Assembly (NCBI GenBank): GCA_003695705.1
Contig: RFHU01000072.1
Span: 1-46,769, forward strand
Reading direction: 5' to 3'
DNA: 46,769 nt
From: Planctomycetota bacterium
GTDB taxonomy: Bacteria; Planctomycetota; J058
A program made the translations under genes and the position numbers. The notes under the pieces are model-generated. The model ran no database searches. It saw only the letters and a list, made by a program, of their open reading frames with translations, and was not told where the DNA came from. This document shows, piece after piece, positions 25,103 through 32,996 of this stretch; positions within the stretch are counted from its first letter, which is position 1; each line of letters begins with the position of its first letter.

Positions 25103-26386
25103 TCAGGCTCCTTCGGGCGCCTCGAAGTAGAGCGGCAGGTCCCCGGTCAGCTCGATGAGGACCTCGCGGTCGGTGGCCTCATTGCGGCCACGGAGAATGT
25201 GGAGGGGCGGGAAGCCCAGCTCGGCGAGGGTGCGGTCGCCGAGGCCTTCGCTGCCGTCGAAGCGGGAGCGCAGGTCGGGGGCCATGGGCTCGCCGCAGCC
25301 AGCGCAGCGAGCGTCGTCCTCGGAGAGGGCGCCGGCGAGCGCCAGCACCGACCGCTCCACGGAGCACGGCGCGCAACGCAGCCCTACGATGACCTCGCGG
25401 TCGTCGTCCAGGCTGAGGACGCCCTCGACGCCAACGTGCTCGCGGATGACCGCAAGCAGGTCGTCGAGGGTGCTCCGGTCCGCGCGGAGCGGGGTTTCGA
25501 TCACCTCGCGGCCCGCCAGGCAGTCCAGCCAGCCGTGGGCCGGGCAGTCTTCGTTCACCCCGAGGGCGATGTCGAAGAACACGTCGCTCAGCCCGTAGAG
25601 GCCCAGGCGCCGCCCCGCAGGAACGGGGAGCCCATGGATCAAGCGCACGGCGATCTGCACCTGCATGCCGGCGGTGATGGCCGCGATGGTGGGCGCCGTG
25701 GGCACTTTGCCCAGGGAACTCTCCGCACGCGATAGCTTGAGGCAGGACTGACGACGGCGGAATTCCTTCCGGTCGGGCTCCTTGAGCCGACACTCGTAGC
25801 AAGGTCCTTCCGGCGGGGCGAAGGTGTAGACGTCGCCGTTGAGGTGGTCGAGGCCCGCGTCGATGGAGGGCTTTCCCATGCGGTAGCAGTGTCGGGAGAG
25901 GTAAACCCTGGCGGCGATGTTGTCGAGGCAGGAGAGCACCACGTCGGCGCGGCGGATGACGCCCAAGCCGAGCGCGTAGCGCAGGTCGCCCTCGACGGCC
26001 ACCGCGCGTACGTCGGGATTGATGTCCATGGTCCGCTCCACCGCGACCTCGACCTTGGAACGGCCCACGTCCCGCTGCCGGAAGAGAACCGAGCGAGTCA
26101 GGTTCGAAGTCTCGATGGTGTCCATGTCGCAGACGACGAGCCGGCCCGCGCCGAGGAGGGCGAGGTTCTTGAGGGCCTCGTTGCCGAGCGCCCCCGCGCC
26201 GGCCACCACCACGGTCGCGTCCCGCAAGCGCTCCTGGTCCCACCAGTGGATCAGGCGCAGGCGGTGGTAACGGTCTTCGAGCAGGTCTTCCTTGGAGATC
26301 TGGATGGGGCCGTCTTGGGTCGGCGCGCGCGCCGCTTCCCCCCCGTCGCCGCGGGCGGCCTTGACCCGGATCTCGAAGCCCGCCAT
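25103..26386 (-). CDS. E1-like ThiF/MoeB-family ubiquitin-activating enzyme
   Basis: About 427 residues. The Rossmann-type adenylation domain has VVAGAGALGNEALKNLALLG (about residues 60-79), VVCDMDTIETSNLTRSVLF with the D-x-D, N and R residues used for ATP binding, and LSCLDNIAAR. CYEC (196-199) is a likely half zinc site, with CAPC (338-341) and CAGC (361-364) later. C215 in RRQSCLKLSR is a candidate catalytic Cys, but this is not certain. The last 140 residues form an extra C-terminal domain that may bind Ubl or E2. It is the first gene of the Ubl operon; ATG 26386 lies 8 bases after a TAGCTT box. It should adenylate the Ubl C-terminus and form a thioester. Confidence 0.92.
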   Translation of the reverse strand: MAGFEIRVKAARGDGGEAARAPTQDGPIQISKEDLLEDRYHRLRLIHWWDQERLRDATVVVAGAGALGNEALKNLALLGAGRLVVCDMDTIETSNLTRSVLFRQRDVGRSKVEVAVERTMDINPDVRAVAVEGDLRYALGLGVIRRADVVLSCLDNIAARVYLSRHCYRMGKPSIDAGLDHLNGDVYTFAPPEGPCYECRLKEPDRKEFRRRQSCLKLSRAESSLGKVPTAPTIAAITAGMQVQIAVRLIHGLPVPAGRRLGLYGLSDVFFDIALGVNEDCPAHGWLDCLAGREVIETPLRADRSTLDDLLAVIREHVGVEGVLSLDDDREVIVGLRCAPCSVERSVLALAGALSEDDARCAGCGEPMAPDLRSRFDGSEGLGDRTLAELGFPPLHILRGRNEATDREVLIELTGDLPLYFEAPEGA

Positions 26387-26394
26387 GAGCTTCG

Positions 26395-26400
26395 AAGCTA
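26395..26400 (-). promoter_or_regulatory. -10-like TAGCTT before the Ubl operon
   Basis: Minus-strand TAGCTT followed by 8 bases and the E1 ATG. It sits in the 108-base divergent gap shared with the cyclase gene. No good -35 is visible. Confidence 0.38.
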
Positions 26401-26460
26401 CCAGAACCGAGGCGCTCCGGCGAGGAGGACCGGTCCTCGGTCCCCCCCCGACGCAGCGGC

Positions 26461-26488
26461 TTGCGCCGCCCGGTGCAGTGCCTAGCAT
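26461..26488 (+). promoter_or_regulatory. Promoter TTGCGC-16-TAGCAT, leaderless spacing (cyclase)
   Basis: TTGCGC at 26461-26466, a 16-base spacer, then TAGCAT at 26483-26488 ending 6 bases before the GTG at 26495. Both boxes are recognisable, which is the best case among the leaderless promoters besides dusA. Confidence 0.5.
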
Positions 26489-26494
26489 CGGGTC

Positions 26495-28177
26495 GTGGAC
26501 GAGCGGGCGGAACTCCTTCGCCTTCGCGAACTCCTGCTCTTTCAGGAGCGGCTCGACGAATTCCTCGAGTCGGCGGGCAGTCGTCGCTTGAGCCTCGAGG
26601 CGGCCCTCGGCGAGGTGCTCCCCCTGATCGCGCGCCAGCTCGGCGCCGAGCAGGTCTGGCTGGAGACCTACGACGAGGCGCTGCGCATGCGCTCGTTCGC
26701 CGTCGGTGCCGACGGACAGCCCTGCGCGACCGAGATCCCCCTCCCCGAGCGCGCTCGGAGCCTCGTCTCCGGACGGCGGCTCGCCGCCGGGGGAGACCTG
26801 GTTGCCTGCACCCTCGACGTCGCGGGCGAGGCCTTCGGCGTCGTCGCCGCGCGAGTGCCCGAGCCGGGGAAGCGCGAGCGGCAGCTGCTGCGCGCGGCAG
26901 CCGAGCTGCTCGACAATTACCTCGCGGCCATCCGCGATGCCCGCGTCAAGCAGAGACTCTTGCGCGCGATCCACCGCGACTTGTCGCACCCGGTCCTCCA
27001 TGAGGGCGTGTCCGCCGCCGTGGGCCGGATCATGGACACGGTCCGCTTCGACCTGCTCTTGGTGATCTACCACTTCGAGGATGACCTCCACGACACCCTC
27101 CACTACCTCGTCTTTCGAGGACCGGAGCTGGAGTTCGACTCGCGCACGACCGTCGCCGAAGCCCTCGACAGCGTGCTCCGCCGCCAGGGCCTTCGCGAGG
27201 TCCCCGGCGCGGAGGAGCTTCTCCGCGGCGCGGAGACGGAACACCGACGGGTCTGCGGAGAGGACCTCCCCAACCTCGCGACGGGGGGAGGGAGCGAGGA
27301 ACTGCTCGAGCTCCTCGGCTACCGCGAGTGCCTGGAGACGGTCCTCATCGCGGGCCTCGATGCCCGGCACCCGGTGGGCAAACTCGTCGTCGGCAGCCGG
27401 CGTCCCCTCTCCACCTACGAACGCGACGTCTTCGAGCTCTTCTCGGACGCCCTCCAGAAGCGCGTGGTGGACTTCAACAAGGCCGGCAAGCTCCTGCGGC
27501 GCACCTTCTCCGCGCCCGTGGTCTTGCGCCTCCTGGAGGATCCCGAGCGCGAGTCGCGACTGGCACCGCGGGCGGAGAACGACGTCTCGATCCTCTATGC
27601 GGACCTGGCGGGCTTCACCCGGTTGAGCGAACGCATTCTTCGAGACCCCGCGCGCGTCGCCTGCTTCGTCGAGGCCTGGGCGCGGGGCGCGATCGAGGCC
27701 CTCTGGCGCGAGGGAGGCTGCTTCGACAAGCTGGTGGGCGATTGCGTGATCGGCCTCTTCGGGCCGCCCTTTTACGACCGTTCGCCCACCGAGCGCGCCT
27801 TGGCGTGCGTCCGCGCCGCCGTGGCGATCTCCGAGTTCACCAACGCGATGGTCGAGTCCTCCCAGGAGGCGGCCGACCTGCGCGCCGCAAACGAGGTGCT
27901 CGGCGTTGCCGTGGGACTCAACCACTGCCCTGCGTCGGTTGGCCGTTTCGGTCTCGACCAGGACTTCACCGCCTTCGCGCCGGGCATGAACAACGCAGCG
28001 CGCTTGCAATCCCTCGCCGCCCGCGATGAGATCCTGGTCATGGAGCCGATGAAGCGCTTGCTCGAAGCCGCGGAGCCGCGGCTGCGCTTCGGCGCCCTCC
28101 GCGAGGCGAAGGTGAAGAACGTCGCCGAACCCCTGCGCTTCTACGCCCTCGAGAGAGACTCCGTCCCGATGGAGTGA
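26495..28177 (+). CDS. Class III adenylate cyclase with N-terminal GAF-type sensor region
   Basis: About 560 residues. The N-terminal 350 residues look like one or two GAF-type sensor domains joined by helices (LEAALGEVLPLIARQLGAEQVWLETYDE; VGRIMDTVRFDLLLVIYHF). The C-terminal class III cyclase domain begins near residue 362: DVSILYADLAGFTRLSE with the first metal Asp, FDKLVGDCVIGLFGPP with the second Asp and the adenine-selecting Lys, and DFTAFAPGMNNAARLQ with the Asp and the N/R transition-state pair. These residues predict cAMP rather than cGMP. No membrane segment, so a cytoplasmic sensor. The GTG at 26495 is supported by the promoter spacing. Divergent from the E1 gene. Confidence 0.9.
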   Translation: MDERAELLRLRELLLFQERLDEFLESAGSRRLSLEAALGEVLPLIARQLGAEQVWLETYDEALRMRSFAVGADGQPCATEIPLPERARSLVSGRRLAAGGDLVACTLDVAGEAFGVVAARVPEPGKRERQLLRAAAELLDNYLAAIRDARVKQRLLRAIHRDLSHPVLHEGVSAAVGRIMDTVRFDLLLVIYHFEDDLHDTLHYLVFRGPELEFDSRTTVAEALDSVLRRQGLREVPGAEELLRGAETEHRRVCGEDLPNLATGGGSEELLELLGYRECLETVLIAGLDARHPVGKLVVGSRRPLSTYERDVFELFSDALQKRVVDFNKAGKLLRRTFSAPVVLRLLEDPERESRLAPRAENDVSILYADLAGFTRLSERILRDPARVACFVEAWARGAIEALWREGGCFDKLVGDCVIGLFGPPFYDRSPTERALACVRAAVAISEFTNAMVESSQEAADLRAANEVLGVAVGLNHCPASVGRFGLDQDFTAFAPGMNNAARLQSLAARDEILVMEPMKRLLEAAEPRLRFGALREAKVKNVAEPLRFYALERDSVPME

Positions 28178-28278
28178 GCCGCTCGCCCCCCGCCGCGCAA
28201 GCCCGGACGAGACTGCGCCGACGGGCTCTCGGCAATCCGCTCGCAAGGGCCCGAACCGCGCCCGGCGTCGGCCACCCC

Positions 28279-28300
28279 TCGAAGGTCGTGGGACCTTCGA
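28279..28300. terminator. Hairpin between convergent genes
   Basis: TCGAAGGTC and its exact complement form a 9-base stem around GTGG, in the 153-base gap between the convergent cyclase and kinase genes. There is no U-run on either side, so it is a probable bidirectional 3'-end hairpin of moderate certainty. Confidence 0.45.
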
Positions 28301-28330
28301 AGGACTCGGCCTGACTCCCAGGCTGGACTC

Positions 28331-29608
28331 CTACCCCGGAGACATGCCTTGCATCTCCCAGAAGTCCGCCCCGCCCCGGCGCAGACGACCAAGGTCGACG
28401 CGGGTCCCGCCGCGGGCCGCCTCGACGAGCGTCCCGCTGAAGGCGCTCTGCGTGAGGCGCCGCTGCATCCACTCCCGCCCCACCGGTCCGGTGCGTTGAT
28501 CCGGCGGCGCGGGAGCAATCCCGATCAGTTCGGCGAGGTCGCCCCGAAGGCCGCGCATGGTTCCGCGCCGGACCGGATCGTAGTGCACCGCGCGCGCGAT
28601 CAGTTCCCAGAGGCGCTCCGCGAACTCCTCGCGGCGGGAATACTTGCCGCGGAGGGTCGGGTGCAGCTCGAGTTGCCCCCAGTCGAGGCGCTCGATGGGG
28701 GCGCGGGCGACCGGAAGGTGGGCGCCGGCAAGCTCCTCTCGCTTGGCGTGGACGACTTCGTCCAGGCGCGCTTCGTCGGGGGGAGGGTCGAGGTGCGCGT
28801 AGGGGACCCAGCCGGTAACGAGTTGGTAGAGGGTCAAGCCGAAAGCGTAGACGTCGATCCAGGGACTGAAGCGGGAGCGTTCGCGACCCCGCTCCTCGTC
28901 CCAGGCGCCGGGGAGGACCTCCGGCGGCGCGTAGAGCGGCGTGAGCGCGGGAAGCGCGACCCGATCCGGGTCGAGGGAGGCACGGCTGAGGTGCAGGAAG
29001 CTGCGAGCCCCTCCCAGGTCGATGAGAACCCCACGCCACGCGCCGCGAGCGATCGCTTCGAAATAGGTCTTGTCGTCCGGGTCGGCTTCGGAGCAGGGAA
29101 GGCGAACCATCAAGTTGTCCGGTTTCACGTCGCAGTGGGCGACCTTGTGACGGTGCAAGTGCTCGATGCCGCGAGCGAGCTCGTAAGCGAGCTCCAGCGC
29201 CGTCGGCAGCGGCGGAGGAACGTGGCGGCCTCCGGGGTTGTTCCCCCGAAGGCGTTGTCGAACCAGCGGACGGTTGAGGCGGCGAAGCGGATTCTGGTGG
29301 ACTCGCTCGAGCACCAAGAAGTGTCCGCGCGGGTCGCGGTGGGTCCCCAGCAGGCGAACCAGGTTGGGATGCGGAGGCACCACGCGCAACCAGCGGCGCT
29401 CGTACTCCAGCGCCGGGGAGCGCTCGCCGGTCCAGCGTGGGGCCTTGACCACGGCGGGCGTGCCTTCGTCGGAGGCGCAGGCGTAGACCACGCCCTCTCC
29501 TCCGTGCCCCAGCGCTTCGCCGACTTCGAAGTAGGTCGAGTCCCCGTCGGGCGAGAGGGTAGCGAGGACTTCTCCTGGGGCGAGCCGCAAGGGTCGGGGG
29601 GAGGTCAC
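28331..29608 (-). CDS. Ser/Thr kinase with variant HCD and DLG motifs
   Basis: About 425 residues, soluble. Glycine loop GHGGEGVVYACAS, Lys55 in AVVKAPRW, catalytic HCDVKPDNL (Asp160, with Cys159 in place of the usual Arg), DLGGA at Asp197 instead of DFG, PLYAPPEV, and DVYAFGLTLYQLVTG. All catalytic acidic residues and the Lys are kept, so activity is likely; loss of the HRD Arg suggests that activation-loop phosphorylation is not needed. A loop of about 30 residues is inserted before the alpha-E helix (RPLVRQRLRGNNPGGRHVPP). No sensor domain follows, only a short tail. The GTG start lies 6 bases after TAGCCT, a likely leaderless promoter. Confidence 0.9.
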   Translation of the reverse strand: MTSPRPLRLAPGEVLATLSPDGDSTYFEVGEALGHGGEGVVYACASDEGTPAVVKAPRWTGERSPALEYERRWLRVVPPHPNLVRLLGTHRDPRGHFLVLERVHQNPLRRLNRPLVRQRLRGNNPGGRHVPPPLPTALELAYELARGIEHLHRHKVAHCDVKPDNLMVRLPCSEADPDDKTYFEAIARGAWRGVLIDLGGARSFLHLSRASLDPDRVALPALTPLYAPPEVLPGAWDEERGRERSRFSPWIDVYAFGLTLYQLVTGWVPYAHLDPPPDEARLDEVVHAKREELAGAHLPVARAPIERLDWGQLELHPTLRGKYSRREEFAERLWELIARAVHYDPVRRGTMRGLRGDLAELIGIAPAPPDQRTGPVGREWMQRRLTQSAFSGTLVEAARGGTRVDLGRLRRGGADFWEMQGMSPG

Positions 29609-29614
29609 TCCTTC

Positions 29615-29620
29615 AGGCTA
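29615..29620 (-). promoter_or_regulatory. -10 hexamer TAGCCT, leaderless spacing
   Basis: Minus-strand TAGCCT, six bases, then the kinase GTG at 29608. It is 46 bases downstream of the terminator of the sigma operon, so this kinase is separately transcribed. Confidence 0.45.
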
Positions 29621-29666
29621 CCCCCTCCGGCACGGGAGCGCTCGCGGCCCGGCAGGCGGGAACGGG

Positions 29667-29711
29667 AAAAACCGCCGCCCCGAGCAGCGACGCGCTGGCT
29701 CGGGGCGGCGG
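29667..29711 (-). terminator. Rho-independent terminator of sigma/anti-sigma operon
   Basis: A perfect 14-base stem (29672-29685 with 29698-29711) encloses a 12-base loop that can itself pair in part. On the minus strand it is followed directly by five T residues (29667-29671). It lies 44 bases past the anti-sigma stop. It is the clearest intrinsic terminator in the window. Confidence 0.85.
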
Positions 29712-29754
29712 AGGGGTAACGAGTCTCTCGTGTGCGCTGGCCTCCTCGCCCCGC

Positions 29755-30537
29755 TCAAGTCTCTGCGTCGCGGAGCGCGGTGGCCATGACGAGGAGGGCC
29801 TCGGGATCGAGTCCTTCCTCGGGAGGTGCGACGGCGCAGGAGACGCCGCGGCGGTCGGTCCACAGCACCAGGCTCGCGCCGCCGGGCATGCGCATGCGGA
29901 CGTAGCGACGTCCGTCGCGGTACTCCCGCAGCATGGTCGCGTGCAGGTGCCCTTCCGGGACGCGGAAGAACTTGATGGTCTTGCCGGTCTTTTCGCAGCG
30001 GTAGGAGAGGACCGGACGGGCGGCCACTCCGGGGATCTCCACCCAGCTACGACCGAGGCACCGCAAGCCGCGGCAGCGGGGGGCCGAGACGAGCGCCGCT
30101 TCATCCGCCGCCAAGGGCTCTGGGGCGCGCCCGGCGCTCGCCACGTAGGTGTTCTGGACGGCCTCCATGGTGGTGCAGCCGCGCCAGCAGAAGGGATCGA
30201 GGGCGCCGAGCAAGCCGAGGCCCGCCGCGAGCAAGAACGCTGCGGCCAGAGCGAAAGCACGACGCAAACCGGAGCGGGACGCGCCCTCGCCGCGCCCGAC
30301 CTCCCGCTCGGCGCGGGCGGCAGCCGCCGCGACGAGGCGGCGGCAGAGGCCGTCCGGAGCCGGTTCGCTCGCCGCGGCGGACACACGCTCCCGCAAAAGC
30401 CGCTCGGCAGCGACGCGCTCGCGGCAGGGCCCGCACAACTCGAAGTGCTTGAGGACCTCGACGTTGCGGTCGACCTCGAGTTCTCCGTCGAGGAAGGGAT
30501 GAATGAGGTCGCGCACTTCGGCGCAGCGCACGCTCAT
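29755..30537 (-). CDS. Membrane anti-sigma factor with zinc-finger (ZAS-type) domain
   Basis: About 260 residues. N-terminal ZAS-like domain with His31-x3-Cys35-x2-Cys38 (HFELCGPC), which binds and holds an ECF sigma factor at the membrane. A single transmembrane helix lies near residues 91-113. The outer domain carries six cysteines (117, 121, 155, 160, 181, 234) in a strand-rich setting. It is last in the operon: its ATG overlaps the TGA of the sigma gene (ATGA), giving coupled synthesis of the pair. Release is usually by proteolysis or by a redox or ligand change; the cysteine-rich outer part hints at redox or metal sensing but does not prove it. Confidence 0.85.
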   Translation of the reverse strand: MSVRCAEVRDLIHPFLDGELEVDRNVEVLKHFELCGPCRERVAAERLLRERVSAAASEPAPDGLCRRLVAAAAARAEREVGRGEGASRSGLRRAFALAAAFLLAAGLGLLGALDPFCWRGCTTMEAVQNTYVASAGRAPEPLAADEAALVSAPRCRGLRCLGRSWVEIPGVAARPVLSYRCEKTGKTIKFFRVPEGHLHATMLREYRDGRRYVRMRMPGGASLVLWTDRRGVSCAVAPPEEGLDPEALLVMATALRDAET

Positions 30538-31109
30538 GCCTCCTCCTTGGCCGCGGCAATGCCCCGGGCGAGGGCGTAATCGCGGAGGGAACGACGCAGG
30601 CGCTGGCGGGCACGAAACAGGCGCGACATGACCGTCCCGATGGGCACGTCGAGAGCCTCGGCGATCTCTTTGTAGCGCAGGCCCCCCAGGCTGGAGAGGA
30701 GAAGCGGAGCGCGGAAGTCTTCGGGGAGGGCGTCGATGGCTTGCTTCACGTCGTCGTCCACGAGCTCTCCGTAGACCCCCGCCCAGTCGGTGTCGGCGTC
30801 GAGCAGCTCCTCCTCCGCCGCTCGGTCGGCCTCGGCAACCCCGTCGAGTTCCATGAGTACGGGCGCGCGCCGCTCCCTGCGCTTGCTGGAGATGAAGCAG
30901 TTGCTGACGATGCGGAACATCCAGGCCTTGAAGTTCGTGCCGCGACGAAAGCCAGCGAAACTCCGGAAGGCGCGGTAGACGCTCTCCTGCAGCAAGTCCT
31001 CCGCCTCGGCGCGGTTGCGGGTCATGCGCAACGCGAAGCCGAACAGCTTGTCGGCGTGGGGGGCGAGGAGCTCCTCGAATTCCGTCGCGGCGTCGCTCGA
31101 TGCGGTCAT
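30534..31109 (-). CDS. ECF-family RNA polymerase sigma factor
   Basis: About 191 residues with the two ECF domains. Sigma2 is seen in LFGFALRMTRNRAEAEDLLQ and NFKAWMFRIVSNCFIS, and sigma4 in ALPEDFRAPLLLSSLGGLRY followed by KEIAEALDVPIGTVMSRLFR (helix-turn-helix). It directs RNA polymerase to a specific regulon. ATG 31109 is preferred; upstream in-frame sequence reads as leader. Its downstream partner is the overlapping anti-sigma gene. The gap to the divergent EIIA gene holds TATAAC on this strand at 31194-31199, giving an untranslated leader of about 80 bases. Confidence 0.93.
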   Translation of the reverse strand: MTASSDAATEFEELLAPHADKLFGFALRMTRNRAEAEDLLQESVYRAFRSFAGFRRGTNFKAWMFRIVSNCFISSKRRERRAPVLMELDGVAEADRAAEEELLDADTDWAGVYGELVDDDVKQAIDALPEDFRAPLLLSSLGGLRYKEIAEALDVPIGTVMSRLFRARQRLRRSLRDYALARGIAAAKEEA

Positions 31110-31193
31110 GGCCCTCTCGGTGGCGGCAACGGTTCCCCGCGGGAGCCTATTCCCTTCCGTAGACCGTTTCCTTTCCCGGCTGTCCGTGAGGCA

Positions 31194-31201
31194 GTTATAG
31201 T
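31194..31201. promoter_or_regulatory. Overlapping divergent -10 elements
   Basis: The AT-rich GTTATAGT contains TATAAC on the minus strand (31199 to 31194) towards the sigma gene and TATAGT on the plus strand (31196-31201) towards the EIIA gene. The two cannot be used by polymerase at the same time. No strong -35 is seen on either side. Confidence 0.4.
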
Positions 31202-31737
31202 TGCAAGGAACGATCCCATACGCACTTCGGAAGTCCGGGGACAGCCCCCCGGGGGACGCCATTAGCCAGGACGGCCTCGACCTCGAGACGCTCACCGCGG
31301 GCTCCTACGTCCGGGTGGGTCTGAGTGCCCGGAGCAAGGAGGCGGCCATCGAGCGCCTGCTCGACGTCCTCCTCTCCGAGGGCGCGCTGCCGGTCTCGGC
31401 TCGCGACGAGCTGCTCGAGGCGGTGCTCGAGCGGGAGCGCCGCCTCTCGACGGGGCTCGAGGCAGGGATCGCCATTCCCCACGGAACGACCCATCGGGTC
31501 GAGCGCGAGGTCGCGGCCCTCGGGGTGTTCCCCGAGGGGGTGCCTTTCGGAGCCGTCGACGGGTCGCTCACCCGCATCGTCATCCTCCTCATCACTCCGG
31601 CCGACTTGCGCCACCGCCACGTGAAGAACCTTGCGGAGATCGCTCGCCAGCTCCTCCGGCCCGAGGTGCGCAGCGCCCTCCTCGAGGCCAGGAGCGACGA
31701 GGAGGCCCTCGAAGCCATCCGGCGCCGCGAGAGCTGA
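31201..31737 (+). CDS. PTS EIIA (PtsN/fructose-type) domain protein
   Basis: A single EIIA domain of roughly 150 residues. The phosphorylatable histidine is in GLEAGIAIPHGTTHR (His94 in this numbering), followed by PFGAVDGSLTRIVILLITPADLRHRHVKNLAEIARQL, the usual order in PtsN and EIIA-Fru. No EIIB or EIIC is adjacent, so it is probably a regulatory phosphoprotein rather than a sugar transporter part. The start is doubtful. TTG 31201 is the only conventional in-frame start before the domain, but it overlaps a -10 box; ATT at 31261, just after CGGGGGAC, would fit the domain boundary. The PilZ gene follows after 16 bases. Confidence 0.82.
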   Translation: MQGTIPYALRKSGDSPPGDAISQDGLDLETLTAGSYVRVGLSARSKEAAIERLLDVLLSEGALPVSARDELLEAVLERERRLSTGLEAGIAIPHGTTHRVEREVAALGVFPEGVPFGAVDGSLTRIVILLITPADLRHRHVKNLAEIARQLLRPEVRSALLEARSDEEALEAIRRRES

Positions 31738-31753
31738 TAGGCTGAGCCACGCC

Positions 31754-32764
31754 ATGCCGCCCATCGACTTGCAGCCCACCCTCTGGCTGCTCATCTTCGT
31801 CCTGGTCTGCCTGGCCTTTGCCATGCCCGTCACCGGCGGCCGCGCCCGCCGGCGACGCGAGGGGTGGGCACGCTTCGACCGCGTCGTGCGCCGTCGCAAC
31901 GTGCTGCCCGTCGACCGCGAGGCCTTGGCTCGCTGGGCGCGGATCGCTTGCCCCGACGCCCCCGACCAGGTGGTGACGCGACGCAAGACCTTCGACCGCT
32001 ACGCGCGCGGAGAGGTGGCCAGACTGCGAGGCTTGCCGGCGGACGAATTCGCCTTCCGGCTCGCGGCGCTCGGCGCCTTGCGGCGTTCGCTCGGCTTCGA
32101 AGGGCGTGACGGGCCAGCCCAGTCGACCCACGACCTTCGTCCGGGCGAGCTCCTCGACCTGCGCTCGGACGACGGCGAGCAATGGCTGTTGCGCGTCACC
32201 CGTTGCGACGAGGAAGGGGTGCACGTGGCTCCGATCACCGCTCGGCGAACGTCCTCGCCGCTTCCCGCGCGGCCAGGGTGGGCGAGCTTTTCCCGCGAGG
32301 GAGAGGGGGCGTATCGCTTCCGCACCCGGCTCGTGCGTCCGGGAGTCCTCGACCACGGAGAGTTCCTCGTCCTCGAAGAGCGGCGCCTCGCGGCGCGCGT
32401 GGCGCTCTCCTCGACGCCCTTCTGGGTGGCCGTGGAGCGCCTCCCCGACGGCGAGGCTCCCGAGGACCCCGAAGGCGTCGAGGTGGAGACGGTGGACGTA
32501 TCCACGGGGGGGGTCGCCTTGCTCGCAGATCGCCGGGTGCGTCGGGGCTCCGAGCTGAGCCTGGACCTGCCGCTCGGCACAGGAACCGACGCGGAGCTGG
32601 TGTCCGGGCTGCGCGCCCGAGTCCTCGCCTGCGGCTACCGAGAAGGCGGGGGCCGACGCCCGCACTTCATCCATTGCGCCTTCGTGCGTCCTTCCAGCGA
32701 ACAGGTGGCGGCCCTCGCGGACTTCGTGGAGGCGCACTCCGTTTCGCGCCAAGAGACCGCTTAG
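31754..32764 (+). CDS. Membrane-anchored PilZ-domain protein
   Basis: About 336 residues with an N-terminal transmembrane helix (LWLLIFVLVCLAFAM, residues about 10-25) followed by RRRREGW. A long helical region ends near residue 110. Two beta domains follow; the second (about 240-330) has DVSTGGVALLADRRVRRGSELSLDLPL, the conserved half of PilZ. The first resembles the YcgR-type N-terminal barrel (LRPGELLDLRSDDGEQWLLRV). The RxxxR half of the c-di-GMP motif is visible as RRLAAR just before the barrel, so c-di-GMP binding is possible. It follows the EIIA gene by 16 bases, with TAGGCT between, so it may be co-transcribed or have its own promoter. Confidence 0.78.
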   Translation: MPPIDLQPTLWLLIFVLVCLAFAMPVTGGRARRRREGWARFDRVVRRRNVLPVDREALARWARIACPDAPDQVVTRRKTFDRYARGEVARLRGLPADEFAFRLAALGALRRSLGFEGRDGPAQSTHDLRPGELLDLRSDDGEQWLLRVTRCDEEGVHVAPITARRTSSPLPARPGWASFSREGEGAYRFRTRLVRPGVLDHGEFLVLEERRLAARVALSSTPFWVAVERLPDGEAPEDPEGVEVETVDVSTGGVALLADRRVRRGSELSLDLPLGTGTDAELVSGLRARVLACGYREGGGRRPHFIHCAFVRPSSEQVAALADFVEAHSVSRQETA

Positions 32765-32949
32765 GGGCCTGCTTGCGGAGTCGCGACCCGGCGCGAAGAG
32801 GTCCTCCGATTTCTCCTCGCGACCGCGGGCAGGCCGGCCCAGGCCTTGCCTCAGCGGCCCGCTCGAAGTCGACCGCCTGCGGCGGAGACCCTTGGGACTC
32901 GCTCGTCTCAGGTTCTCCCCGAGCGCTACCCCAGACCCCGAGCGCTGGC

Positions 32950-32955
32950 TATAGT
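32950..32955 (+). promoter_or_regulatory. -10 hexamer TATAGT of dksA-like gene
   Basis: TATAGT in the 232-base gap before the DksA-like gene, giving a leader of about 35-40 bases. No -35 match. A tiny ATG-TGA frame (32985-32999) overlaps the gene start and could affect initiation, but this is speculative. Confidence 0.35.
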
Positions 32956-32996
32956 TCGGGCGTCTCGGAACTTGGACCCCGAACCATGAGCGAGTC

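Noticed and set aside
26387..28246. Upstream extension of the E1 frame to 28246
   Set aside because: This part is antisense to the cyclase gene and shows no homology. The ATG at 26386 fits the ThiF fold and has a -10-like box.
28279..28300. Hairpin read as a transposon end or attachment site
   Set aside because: Single copy, no direct repeats and no integrase or transposase nearby; a 3'-end hairpin between convergent genes explains it.
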